Source: Anaerosporomusa subterranea (lineage in GTDB: Bacteria; Bacillota; Negativicutes; Sporomusales; Acetonemataceae). From it: a stretch of 64,000 bases of DNA. The DNA lies in assembly GCF_001611555.1 (NCBI RefSeq), contig NZ_LSGP01000020.1, forward strand, positions 32,001-96,000, written 5' to 3'. The first letter of the stretch is position 1. Each line of letters starts with the position of its first letter. A program made the position numbers and the translations under genes. The notes beneath the pieces are model-generated. The model worked only from the letters and a program-made list of their open reading frames with translations, was not told where the DNA came from and searched no databases. Shown here piece after piece: positions 1-7,889 of the stretch.

Positions 1-1
1 A

Positions 2-973
2 ATCCCTTGGATGGTTAAATCCAACTGGTCCTCGAAGTTAAGCGCTACAATGGTCGCCGGCAACGCCGGCCTAGGCATTGCATTGCCGCCATGCTCATCA
101 ATGTTTCTGCTGCTGGGTCTGGGGGTCGTCGCCGCGAAAGTCACCACCGGCTCCCTATATATCGCTCTTCTGACAGGCGGATTGTGGACTCTGCTGTATC
201 GTCTGATTTTAGTACGTTGGTTCGTTTATAAGTACAATATTCAACCACTGCCGCCGGAAATGCTAAAACCGCTTGCGCAAACTTTGCGTGATGGTTGGAC
301 ATCATTGCTGATATTCGTAGGAATCCTGCTCCCTGTCGGCCTGACAATTGGGCCGGTTGCGGATTACTTAGAGGCGATAAAGAGCTTTGGCCCAAAAGGC
401 TTGAAAAGTATTTCGATCATAGTTTGGATTCCCGTGTTAATTAGCTGGATCGCTTTCTTCGAAGGTCGGAAGTATTTGCCGAAAACAGCCGCTGGGTTAT
501 ATAACCTGGTTCAATCTTCTGCGAAGCGTTACGTCGTCGTCGGTGCAACTTTGTTTTTTGCGTTTGCTGCTGGCGATGTGATGACTGATCTAGGCCTCGC
601 AAAAGACATGATGTCAATTTTGCAGGCGCTCAATCTTTCACCAATCATGATGATCATTCTGGTTGGCATTCTGGTAACGTTAATTGGCGGTCCGCTGACA
701 TCAACTGCAACAGTTGTAGCAATTGGCTCAGTTTCCTTCTCTGCACTCACCTATGCCGGAGTAGACCCGGCTACAGCCGCAGCCGTTATCCTGATTTTTT
801 CTTCCACTGAAGGAGCTACGCCTCCCGGAGCGGCACCCATTTTTATTGCATGCGGCATTGCCAATGTAGACCCTGTTAAAACATTCTTACCATTGATCGC
901 ATATTACGTTATACCCATCCTGATTATAGGCGTTCTTATTGCATTGGGAATACTGCCAACTATGGTAATGTAG
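2..973 (+). CDS. TRAP transporter large permease (DctM type), 5' end outside window
   Basis: C-terminal part (at least 323 residues) of the large membrane subunit of a tripartite ATP-independent periplasmic transporter, which imports a carboxylate using an ion gradient. The reading frame is open to the left edge, so the true start lies outside; an internal ATG at 11 is not the start. Visible are the DctM-like stretch SATMVAGNAGLGIALPP, many hydrophobic helices, and a glycine/threonine-rich second half (LIGGPLTSTATVVAIG) with STEGATPPGAAP near the end. Complete DctM proteins are about 425 or more residues. The periplasmic DctP and small DctQ partners are not in view and may lie upstream. It is followed after 11 bases by a small membrane protein and then citE and citF, suggesting uptake of their substrate. 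Confidence 0.8.
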   Translation: MPWMVKSNWSSKLSATMVAGNAGLGIALPPCSSMFLLLGLGVVAAKVTTGSLYIALLTGGLWTLLYRLILVRWFVYKYNIQPLPPEMLKPLAQTLRDGWTSLLIFVGILLPVGLTIGPVADYLEAIKSFGPKGLKSISIIVWIPVLISWIAFFEGRKYLPKTAAGLYNLVQSSAKRYVVVGATLFFAFAAGDVMTDLGLAKDMMSILQALNLSPIMMIILVGILVTLIGGPLTSTATVVAIGSVSFSALTYAGVDPATAAAVILIFSSTEGATPPGAAPIFIACGIANVDPVKTFLPLIAYYVIPILIIGVLIALGILPTMVM

Positions 974-984
974 GGGGAAAAGAC

Positions 985-1218
985 ATGGAATTGCTGAAAA
1001 AGATACTAAGTGTATTGTTTGTTTGCGGCGTTTTCGGCTTTATGGCACTAGGTACAATTATTGTTGCTGTCCAATTTTATGGCATAATTGTCGCTAATGG
1101 GGCGCTCGCGATAAATATATCAAAAGCTCTAGGTAAGCCTGCCTTCATAATTGCAACAGTAACTGGACTGATTGGATTTGTCCAAGGCTATATAAACGGA
1201 TGGGAAATGGGCGATTAG
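985..1218 (+). CDS. small two-helix membrane protein of the TRAP-cit operon
   Basis: A 77-residue protein with two hydrophobic segments (about residues 7-35 and 52-70) and few charged residues. It starts 11 bases after the TRAP permease stop, with a GGGGGAAAAGAC-type ribosome binding site, and lies just before citE. I do not recognise a family. Its position suggests an accessory subunit of the TRAP transporter, but it is much shorter than ordinary DctQ subunits (about 160 residues or more). Function is therefore unassigned. Confidence 0.6.
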   Translation: MELLKKILSVLFVCGVFGFMALGTIIVAVQFYGIIVANGALAINISKALGKPAFIIATVTGLIGFVQGYINGWEMGD

Positions 1219-1251
1219 TAGCTCCTTAATAGAACCAGGAGGGTTTAAGTA

Positions 1252-2217
1252 ATGACAGTCAATTACACGAAAGACACTGTTCGTAGATCAAGATTAATCA
1301 TGCCGGCCAATGCGCCAAAGTTTGTTGAAAAGGCCTATTTGCGGAACGCCGATGCCGTTGTCCTCGATCTGGAAGACAGCATTCCACAAGCGGAAAAGCT
1401 GGCTACGCGAGCACTGATTAAAGAGTTGATTCCGGTTGTCGGCAAAGGCGGCAGCGATGTATTTGTCAGGGTCAACAACACGGGAGAGTTACTCAACAGT
1501 GATATTGAGGCTGCTATCTGGCCGGGAGTAGAAGGCATTATTGTTCCGAAAGTAGAAAGTGCCGCTGAAGTTCAAGCCATTGAACAGCAGATCGCTGAGT
1601 TAGAACAAAAGAGAGGCATCCCTGCCGGTCAGATCAAGATATCCGTACTGATCGAATCCTGTAAAGGCTATGTTAACTTGAATGAAATTGCCCAGGCCAG
1701 TGAGCGAATTGACACAGTTACCATTGGCAATGAAGATTTCTTGCGGGAAACTGGCATGGTAGAAACAGAGGATACGTATCACGCCTTATTAGTCCCTCGT
1801 ATGCAGCTTGTGCTTACTGCCCGTGCACATGGAAAAGCGCCGCTCGGCTTAATCGGCAGTCTGGCCAACTATGGCGACACTAACGCTTTTGAAAAAAGCG
1901 CTGTACTTGCCTATAAACATGGCTATACTGGCGCCAGTTGCATTCATCCCGGTAATGTAGAGATCTTGAACAAAGCATTTTCGCCCAGTCCAGCGGAGAT
2001 CGAGCGCTCCAAACAAGTGATGGCTGCCTTTGAGGCCGCTCTGGCAATAGGCAGAGCATCTACCACATTTGAGGGAAAAATGATTGATTATGTCCACTAC
2101 GACAGAGCTAAACAAGTCTTTGCACGACATGCAATGATCGAAAAATTTGAATTGAAAAAGAAAGCGGCGAGAGAAGCAGTCGCGCTCACTATCGCTCCGG
2201 TACGAAAGACGGAATAA
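1252..2217 (+). CDS. citE: citrate lyase beta subunit-like (CitE/HpcH family) lyase
   Basis: 321 residues of the HpcH/HpaI-CitE TIM-barrel family, which cleaves citryl-, malyl- or citramalyl-thioesters to an acetyl-thioester plus oxoacid. Diagnostic stretches are RRSRLIMPANAPKFVEKA at the start, DAVVLDLEDSIP (metal-binding acidic region), IIVPKVESAAEV, GNEDFLRETG and GASCIHPGNVEILNKAF near the end. The start has a clear AGGAGGG site. It is translated 20 bases ahead of citF. In classical citrate lyase the substrate is carried on CitD; no citD is present between the transporter and citF, so a free CoA-thioester or another C5/C6 branched hydroxyacid is equally possible. Confidence 0.85.
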   Translation: MTVNYTKDTVRRSRLIMPANAPKFVEKAYLRNADAVVLDLEDSIPQAEKLATRALIKELIPVVGKGGSDVFVRVNNTGELLNSDIEAAIWPGVEGIIVPKVESAAEVQAIEQQIAELEQKRGIPAGQIKISVLIESCKGYVNLNEIAQASERIDTVTIGNEDFLRETGMVETEDTYHALLVPRMQLVLTARAHGKAPLGLIGSLANYGDTNAFEKSAVLAYKHGYTGASCIHPGNVEILNKAFSPSPAEIERSKQVMAAFEAALAIGRASTTFEGKMIDYVHYDRAKQVFARHAMIEKFELKKKAAREAVALTIAPVRKTE

Positions 2218-2237
2218 GCAAAGGAAGGTACCATCTA

Positions 2238-3770
2238 ATGAAAAATGCTGTTGGTCGTGACATTCCTGAATTTGTCGCTGGCTGCAAAGTTTCTCCCTAC
2301 CAGGGGCCGTGGACGTGTATTCCCTCTCGCCAATCCAGCGGTGGTAAGGGTGTCGATGTCTCAGCCTCGGAGAAACTTCTCAAATCCATCGACGAAGCCA
2401 TCGACGCGGTCGGGTTACGGGATGGGATGACAATCTCTTTCCATCACCACCTGCGGAATGGCGACTATGTCATGAAACTGGTCATTGATGCGATTGCTCG
2501 CAAGGGAATACGCGGGTTGAAACTATCCGCCAGCTCACTAAGCGCTGTCCAAGATGCCATTATGCCACACATTGAGTCTGGGGTCATTGTCGCTATTGAT
2601 ACCAGCGGCATACGGGGTGAAATCGGCAAATTTGTCTCGGCCGGGAAACTACCACAACCAGTCATGATTCGAACCCACGGTGGCCGGGCCAGAGCGATCG
2701 AGTCGGGTGAACTCCCCATCGATGTTGCGTTTATCGGCGCACCGACCTGTGACACATACGGAAATATCAACGGTGTTGATGGCCCCGCGGCGTGCGGATC
2801 ACTTGGCTACGCCATCGTAGACGCTGCTTGCGCTGACAAAGTGGTGGCCATTACCGATAATCTGGTTCCCCATCCGCTTCAGCGTATTAGCATTCCGCAA
2901 ACACAGGTTGACTTTATTGTTAAGTTGGATTCGATTGGCGATCCAAAAGGCATTAGTACCGGCTCTTTGCGGATCAGCACAGACCCGAAAGAGTTGTTAA
3001 TCTCTGAATATGCGGCGACAGTTATTGAGTATTCCGGCTATTTCCGGAACAATTTTTCACTCCAACTGGGTAGCGGTGGCGCTTCCTTATCAGCGGCCAA
3101 ATTTATTCAGGAAAAAATGCGGGCTAAGGGCATCACTGCAGCGTTTGGCGTTGGCGGCATTACTGGTGTTTTTGTCGAAATGATGGAACAGGGGCTGGTC
3201 AACCTCTTATTTGATGCACAAAGCTTTGATAGTGCGTCCATTCAATCTCTGCGAAAAAATGCTCGACATTTGGAAATGTCAGCATCCTATTACGCGAGCC
3301 CAGGAACAGGCAGCCCCATCGTAAACAATGTAGATGCTGTGATTCTTAGTGCAACTGAAGTCGATATCAACTTCAACGTAAATGTGCTAACCGGTTCAAA
3401 CGGTAAGTTGATGGGGGCTCCTGGCGGACATCCCGATACGGCAGCTGGTTCGAACCTTTGCATCGTTGCTCTGCCGCTTTTGCGCAAGAACTTCCCGGTT
3501 ATCCGAGAATCCGTTCACACGATAGTCACACCTGGTGACACTGTCGATGTTGTTGTGACCGACCGGGGAGTAGCGATCAATCCCCTCCGCAAAGATTTAA
3601 TCCGTAACTTGAAGGATTCTGGTTTGCCGCTCATGCTTATCGAAGACTTGCAGCGATTGGCCTATGAGCTTACAGGAACGCCAGATCCGGCTCCGGCTGG
3701 CGGTGATGTTGTCGGCTTAGTCGAATACAGGGATGGAACGATTATTGACGTAATCAGGAAAATAAGTTAG
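2238..3770 (+). CDS. citF: citrate lyase alpha subunit (CitF), acyl-transferase component
   Basis: 510 residues, the normal length for CitF, the subunit that transfers the acyl-carrier thioester from acetate to citrate. It belongs to the CoA-transferase superfamily. Recognisable CitF features include the N-terminal GRDIPEF, the GMTISFHHHLRNGDYVM segment, GAPTCDTYGNINGVDGPAACGSLGYA, and the C-terminal GGHPDTAAGSNLCIVALPL. It follows citE by 20 bases with an AAGGAAGG ribosome binding site and ends before a strong hairpin, so it is the last gene of the TRAP-citE-citF unit. CitC ligase, CitD carrier and CitX/CitG prosthetic group enzymes are not seen here; they could lie left of the window or be absent. 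Confidence 0.88.
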   Translation: MKNAVGRDIPEFVAGCKVSPYQGPWTCIPSRQSSGGKGVDVSASEKLLKSIDEAIDAVGLRDGMTISFHHHLRNGDYVMKLVIDAIARKGIRGLKLSASSLSAVQDAIMPHIESGVIVAIDTSGIRGEIGKFVSAGKLPQPVMIRTHGGRARAIESGELPIDVAFIGAPTCDTYGNINGVDGPAACGSLGYAIVDAACADKVVAITDNLVPHPLQRISIPQTQVDFIVKLDSIGDPKGISTGSLRISTDPKELLISEYAATVIEYSGYFRNNFSLQLGSGGASLSAAKFIQEKMRAKGITAAFGVGGITGVFVEMMEQGLVNLLFDAQSFDSASIQSLRKNARHLEMSASYYASPGTGSPIVNNVDAVILSATEVDINFNVNVLTGSNGKLMGAPGGHPDTAAGSNLCIVALPLLRKNFPVIRESVHTIVTPGDTVDVVVTDRGVAINPLRKDLIRNLKDSGLPLMLIEDLQRLAYELTGTPDPAPAGGDVVGLVEYRDGTIIDVIRKIS

Positions 3771-3788
3771 TGAAGTGAAAAATCCGAT

Positions 3789-3823
3789 AAAAAAGCTCGC
3801 GTCCTCGTGGCGCGAGCTTTTTC
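3789..3823. terminator. bidirectional hairpin between citF and the citM-like gene
   Basis: Inverted repeat AAAAAGCTCGCG / CGCGAGCTTTTT around a 9-base loop, with A-run on the left and T-run on the right. It sits 20 bases after the citF stop and before the convergent transporter gene, so it can end transcripts from both sides. Confidence 0.85.
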
Positions 3824-3900
3824 CAGTTGGTTGACAGCCAGTACTTCTTTCGGTCAGAATTCGGCGCAGATACCATAGCCTTTGCAACGGTTATAGTACT

Positions 3901-5202
3901 CTAGAACGTAATGTGACCAAAGATCATCGCAACAATTAACATAACTATTGATATTGAAAGACAAGGAATTAACGTGAATTTTTGAAAATCGCCATAATCA
4001 ACTTTAGTCAATCCCACCAGCAAATAGGTGGATGCAACTAGGGGACTTAATAGATGTACACCTTGTCCAATAAGAGCGGCAATCCCCATGGCAACCGGAG
4101 TAATGGAATATACTTTAGCTGCTTGTAAGAAAATCGGCAGGACGCCATAATAGTAAGCATCATTAGTAAGAAAATAGGTTCCCGGAATACTCAAGAAACT
4201 AGAGATAAAGCCTAAGTGAGATCCCAACGATTCTGGAATAGCAAGCACCATCGCCTTAGCCATAGAATCAATCATTTTGCTACCCTGCATGATACCAACA
4301 AAAGCACCTGCGGCAAATGTCAATATAACGATATTCAAACAGTCGGGAGCAATTTCAGACATTATTCTTGATTGATCTTTAACCTTCGGATAGTTTATGA
4401 TCAATGCCAGAGCAGCGGCAATCATAAACATTGCAGACAATGGAATGACTTCTTTCAGGAGCATAACGATCAGCCCTAATGTTAGACCTAAGTTAAGCCA
4501 CTGTACATACTGTGACTGCACTGGCCTGTCTTTGCGGTCCTCACCGGCATGCGCCGAAAAATCTACTCCTTCAACATTCATAATGCCTAAGCGCTTTCTT
4601 TCCTGTAAGCCCCAATAGTAAGCCACCAAACACACCCAAACGAGGCCGACGACCATGCTTGGACCAAGTGCACCGAAAAGTTGTGAAACACTGGTTTCTG
4701 TTATGATTAGCACACGGCCAGAAGGGCCGCCCCACGGCAGGATATTCATTATACTAACTTGCATTAAGCATAACGCAGGCAGAATCATCGGTTTAATCTG
4801 CATCCGTTTATGCAATGGATACAAAGCTGTACATGTTACCATATAGGTAGTAGCTCCATCGCCATCCAGTGCAACAATCGCAGCCAGAATCGCTGTACCA
4901 ACACAAAGTTTGGCAGGGTCCCCTTTGACAAATTTTACGATTCTATTAACTAGAGGATCAAAAAAACCAACATCAATTAAAATTCCAAAGTATAGAATAG
5001 CAAAGCACAACATAACACTAGTAGGCACGACTTGTTTAATGCCAGCTACTATCCACTTGCCTGACTGTGGACCCCACCCAAATCCAAGAGCCACTACAAA
5101 AGGTACCAGGATTAGCGCAGTAACAGGGTGTAACCGCTTTGTCATAATTAGAATCATAAAGACTGCCACCATGATAAAACCAACCGTAGCCAATAGGGTC
5201 AT
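3901..5202 (-). CDS. CitMHS-family citrate/carboxylate symporter
   Basis: 433-residue polytopic membrane protein resembling Bacillus CitM/CitH, which import metal-citrate complexes with protons. Typical motifs are ILAAIVALDGDGATTYMV near residue 110 and ILPWGGPSGRV near residue 155; the C-terminal half contains GTYFLTNDAYYYGVLPI and GQGVHLLSPLVASTYLL. The ATG has an AGGAGG site 8 bases upstream. It is the third gene after the hmgL-like and CaiB-like genes (74-base gap), so its substrate is likely the acid activated and cleaved by those enzymes. Citrate itself, citramalate or another metal-chelating hydroxyacid are possible. Confidence 0.85.
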   Translation of the reverse strand: MTLLATVGFIMVAVFMILIMTKRLHPVTALILVPFVVALGFGWGPQSGKWIVAGIKQVVPTSVMLCFAILYFGILIDVGFFDPLVNRIVKFVKGDPAKLCVGTAILAAIVALDGDGATTYMVTCTALYPLHKRMQIKPMILPALCLMQVSIMNILPWGGPSGRVLIITETSVSQLFGALGPSMVVGLVWVCLVAYYWGLQERKRLGIMNVEGVDFSAHAGEDRKDRPVQSQYVQWLNLGLTLGLIVMLLKEVIPLSAMFMIAAALALIINYPKVKDQSRIMSEIAPDCLNIVILTFAAGAFVGIMQGSKMIDSMAKAMVLAIPESLGSHLGFISSFLSIPGTYFLTNDAYYYGVLPIFLQAAKVYSITPVAMGIAALIGQGVHLLSPLVASTYLLVGLTKVDYGDFQKFTLIPCLSISIVMLIVAMIFGHITF

Positions 5203-5276
5203 TACTCGTTCCTCCTGTATTTCCTAATAGTTACATGCAGGATCGCTTAAGAAGATATTATATATCTTTTCATCGT

Positions 5277-6470
5277 TTAGATGATTTCTTTACTCTTTAG
5301 CTCTTGCAGTTGCGCATCATCCAGTCCAAGCAATTCACTGTAAACTTGTTGATTGTGTTCTCCCAGTCGCGGACCAACCCACTTAATCTCACCAGGTGTT
5401 TCACTGAATACAGGGGTAATGCCAGGCATTTTAATGGTACCTAATGTTGGATGAGGCATTTCAACAATATTTCCTCTAGCTGCATAATGAGGATCATTAA
5501 AGATATCTTCTGCATCGTATACCAGGCTAACGGGAACACCCTCGCGGTCAACGATTTCCTTCAAATCCTTATAACATAAAGAAGCAATCCATTCGCTAAC
5601 AATGGCATCTATCGCCGGATCATTCTCCACCCGTGCTTTCATCGTTGAGAAGAGCGGATTTGTTAACAGCTCGGGACGCTGCATGGCCCGGGTCAGATAT
5701 TCATAAGTCCGATCTGTGCTGCAAACCAAGACAACCCACTTTTCATCTTTGGTCTGATAGGTGCCGCCAGGGCTTGAGGTACCACTAAGTTTTGGTGTGC
5801 GTTGACGGATGCGTCCGTTTTTGTGATATTCAGCAACTAGGATTTCCATCATGCGGAAAATACCTTCATAGAGACTGACATCAATCTCCTGTCCTTTACC
5901 ATGCAGCGCATCGCGGTGATAAAGCGCCATCATGGTAGACATCACAGCATAAAGTCCGGTAATGTAATCCACCAAAGAGAATGACGGACTAACAGGCGGT
6001 CGATCTTTGTAACCGGTAATGAATGTCATGCCCGAAAAAGCAGTGGCGGGAGTACCAAAACCTGCTACATGAGCATTCGGTCCTGTTTGGCCGTAACCGG
6101 TAACCCTGGTGATTACAATATTTGGATTCGCCTGGCGAATCGTCTCTGCATCCAGCCCCCATTTATCAAGCGTACCGGTACGGAAATTTTCAATTAACAC
6201 ATCGCATTGAGACACGAGCTGCAGAAACAGACTTTTGCCTTCCTCTTTGCGCAAATCTAATGTAACACACCGCTTGTTGCGACCCATTGCAGGCCATCGC
6301 AATCCTTCGTTACCATAATAAGGCCCAAGCTTGCGGAATGGATCCCCTCCATTGGGTTGCTCAACTTTGATTACGTCTGCGCCAAAATCCGCCATTAACC
6401 CTGCAGCGAACGGTGCCGCAATGACTGTAGAAACATCCAATACCCGAACTCCTTCTAATAACCCTGCCAT
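5277..6470 (-). CDS. CaiB/BaiF family (class III) CoA-transferase
   Basis: 397 residues, normal length for a family III CoA-transferase, which moves CoA between carboxylates through a catalytic aspartyl-CoA. Family features are GVRVLDVSTVIAAPFAAGLMADFGADVIKVEQPNGGDPFR, NKRCVTLDLRKEEGK, DVLIENFRTGTLDKWGLD (RPGT-like region) and SFSLVDYITGLYAVMSTMMALYHRD, whose aspartate is the expected catalytic position. It lies 32 bases downstream of the HMG-CoA lyase-like gene and upstream of a citrate-type transporter. The context says it makes the CoA ester of an imported acid so the lyase can split it. Exact donor and acceptor cannot be read from sequence. Confidence 0.88.
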   Translation of the reverse strand: MAGLLEGVRVLDVSTVIAAPFAAGLMADFGADVIKVEQPNGGDPFRKLGPYYGNEGLRWPAMGRNKRCVTLDLRKEEGKSLFLQLVSQCDVLIENFRTGTLDKWGLDAETIRQANPNIVITRVTGYGQTGPNAHVAGFGTPATAFSGMTFITGYKDRPPVSPSFSLVDYITGLYAVMSTMMALYHRDALHGKGQEIDVSLYEGIFRMMEILVAEYHKNGRIRQRTPKLSGTSSPGGTYQTKDEKWVVLVCSTDRTYEYLTRAMQRPELLTNPLFSTMKARVENDPAIDAIVSEWIASLCYKDLKEIVDREGVPVSLVYDAEDIFNDPHYAARGNIVEMPHPTLGTIKMPGITPVFSETPGEIKWVGPRLGEHNQQVYSELLGLDDAQLQELKSKEII

Positions 6471-6502
6471 AACAAATCCTCCTATAATTATTACGATAAT
6501 CT

Positions 6503-7453
6503 TTATTTATTGCTTTGATGTTGAACCTTCTCTTTGGTAATATCCTCACAGCGGCCGGCTTTAAGCACAGCGCTTGCTGCTTCATGCCCTACTAACTTAG
6601 CGGCCATTCTGGCTGTGTCCATCGCTTTCAGTAAATTAATGCCGGTGTCGATTCCCATTTCATGCAACATATGAACCACGTCTTCGGTAGCAACATTACC
6701 AGACGCACCAGGAGCGAAGGGACAGCCGCCTAATCCGGCGAAGGCGCCGTCAAAAGTCCTAACTCCCGCCTCGATGCCGGCAGCAATGTTCGCCAACGCC
6801 ATGTCGCGCGTATTATGAAAGTGCAATACCCACTGAACCTGGGGAAAAGCCTTTACCATATAACTGCCCAATTCATAAACCTGACGCGGGTTAGCCATAC
6901 CTGTGGTATCTGACAGAGATAATTCCGTAATGCCGAGCTTTAAGAAACCGCGGACAGCGTTTTCCACCTGTTCAACTGGTACCTTACCTTGGAATGGACA
7001 TCCAAACGAAGTCGAGATTGCGCCCGATACTTCCATATTGTTCTTAGAGATAAACTCCATGCAACTGGCGAACCCTTCAATCATTTCGACAGGCGTCTTG
7101 TTAAAATTATTGATGCAGTGAGCCTCACTTGCCGACACGGTTAGCTTAACCTTACTCAAACCAGCTGCATGAGCGCGTTCCACTCCTTTGAGGTTGGCAA
7201 CTAATGCCCGGTATTCAACCCCATCAACCTTTTGCATTTTCTGAACGACTTGATCTGTGTCAGCCATTTGCGGAACTGCTTTTGGATGAACGAAAGAGCC
7301 AATTTCAATGATTCTTACACCAGAGTCCACGGCCATATCCAGCAATTGCAGTTTTTCTTCCACGCTAAGTATTTTTTTCTCATTTTGCAGGCCGTCACGC
7401 AGACCAACCTCACAAATGGTAACTTTACTCGGCCACACCTTTTTCATGTCCAT
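6503..7453 (-). CDS. hydroxymethylglutaryl-CoA lyase family protein
   Basis: 316 residues of the DRE-TIM metallolyase HMG-CoA lyase family, which splits 3-hydroxy-3-methylglutaryl-CoA (or a related tertiary hydroxyacyl-CoA such as citramalyl-CoA) into acetyl-CoA and an oxoacid. Motifs seen: EVGLRDGLQNE (catalytic Arg/Asp/Gln region), EIGSFVHPKAVPQMAD, LSLSDTTGMANP, HFHNTRDMALAN (metal histidines) and AGLGGCPFAPGASGNVATEDVVHML, which contains the loop cysteine characteristic of HMG-CoA lyases. First gene of the operon with the CoA-transferase and CitMHS transporter. A sigma-54 promoter sits about 35 bases upstream. Confidence 0.88.
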   Translation of the reverse strand: MDMKKVWPSKVTICEVGLRDGLQNEKKILSVEEKLQLLDMAVDSGVRIIEIGSFVHPKAVPQMADTDQVVQKMQKVDGVEYRALVANLKGVERAHAAGLSKVKLTVSASEAHCINNFNKTPVEMIEGFASCMEFISKNNMEVSGAISTSFGCPFQGKVPVEQVENAVRGFLKLGITELSLSDTTGMANPRQVYELGSYMVKAFPQVQWVLHFHNTRDMALANIAAGIEAGVRTFDGAFAGLGGCPFAPGASGNVATEDVVHMLHEMGIDTGINLLKAMDTARMAAKLVGHEAASAVLKAGRCEDITKEKVQHQSNK

Positions 7454-7487
7454 GCTAACATCATCCTTTCTGTTATGCTTAACAGTA

Positions 7488-7505
7488 TTGCATAAGTCAT
7501 GCCAA
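7488..7505 (-). promoter_or_regulatory. sigma-54 (-24/-12) promoter of the hmgL-caiB-citM operon
   Basis: On the minus strand the sequence is TTGGCATGACTTATGCAA: GG and GC dinucleotides separated by exactly 10 bases, matching TGGCAC-N5-TTGC closely. It lies about 35 bases before the hmgL-like start codon and opposite an EBP gene. Nearly the same sequence occurs before the rraA and gntP operons. Confidence 0.8.
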
Positions 7506-7662
7506 TTCCGTCTAATTGACGTAAATCATTAAATTATTTTGTAAATTCCTTGTGTTATAGGCTTTTGGGGTGCTTTTTTAAAAGAGAGAATTAGCTGTTT
7601 GTGTGCCAAAATATTGCTTGTCTCTAACTTTAACCAGTCGTTTGTTGCATTTCATTGCAGTT

Positions 7663-7689
7663 TTGTGCATTTGACGGGATAAGGCACAA
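7663..7689. promoter_or_regulatory. candidate upstream activator site in the 436-base divergent region
   Basis: Dyad TTGTGC-N15-GCACAA about 160-180 bases upstream of the sigma-54 promoter, a typical distance for EBP binding. The rest of the intergenic stretch 7454-7889 holds the two promoters, GTTGCAAC motifs and no convincing gene. Confidence 0.35.
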
Positions 7690-7797
7690 ACTGGCTATGT
7701 CTATTATCATCAACTATGTAGGAAACATTATCAATAATTCGTTCATAGCTTGATCATAAAATCATAGCGGCACAGTGATTATCGCCAACGATCGCAT

Positions 7798-7834
7798 GTT
7801 GCAACTTGAGACGAAGCGCTGATTTTGCTATAAT
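7798..7834 (+). promoter_or_regulatory. sigma-70 promoter of the EBP gene with overlapping GTTGCAAC operator
   Basis: TTGAGA (7806-7811), 17-base spacer, TATAAT (7829-7834). A perfect palindrome GTTGCAAC (7798-7805) abuts the -35 box and a related AGTTGCAAATTGTTGCA stretch lies at about 7849-7865, just past the expected start of transcription. Paired half-similar sites on both sides of the promoter suggest autoregulation. Confidence 0.6.
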
Positions 7835-7889
7835 GAGAAGAATATGTAAGTTGCAAATTGTTGCATTACAGTGCGGGGGGTGACGTCAT

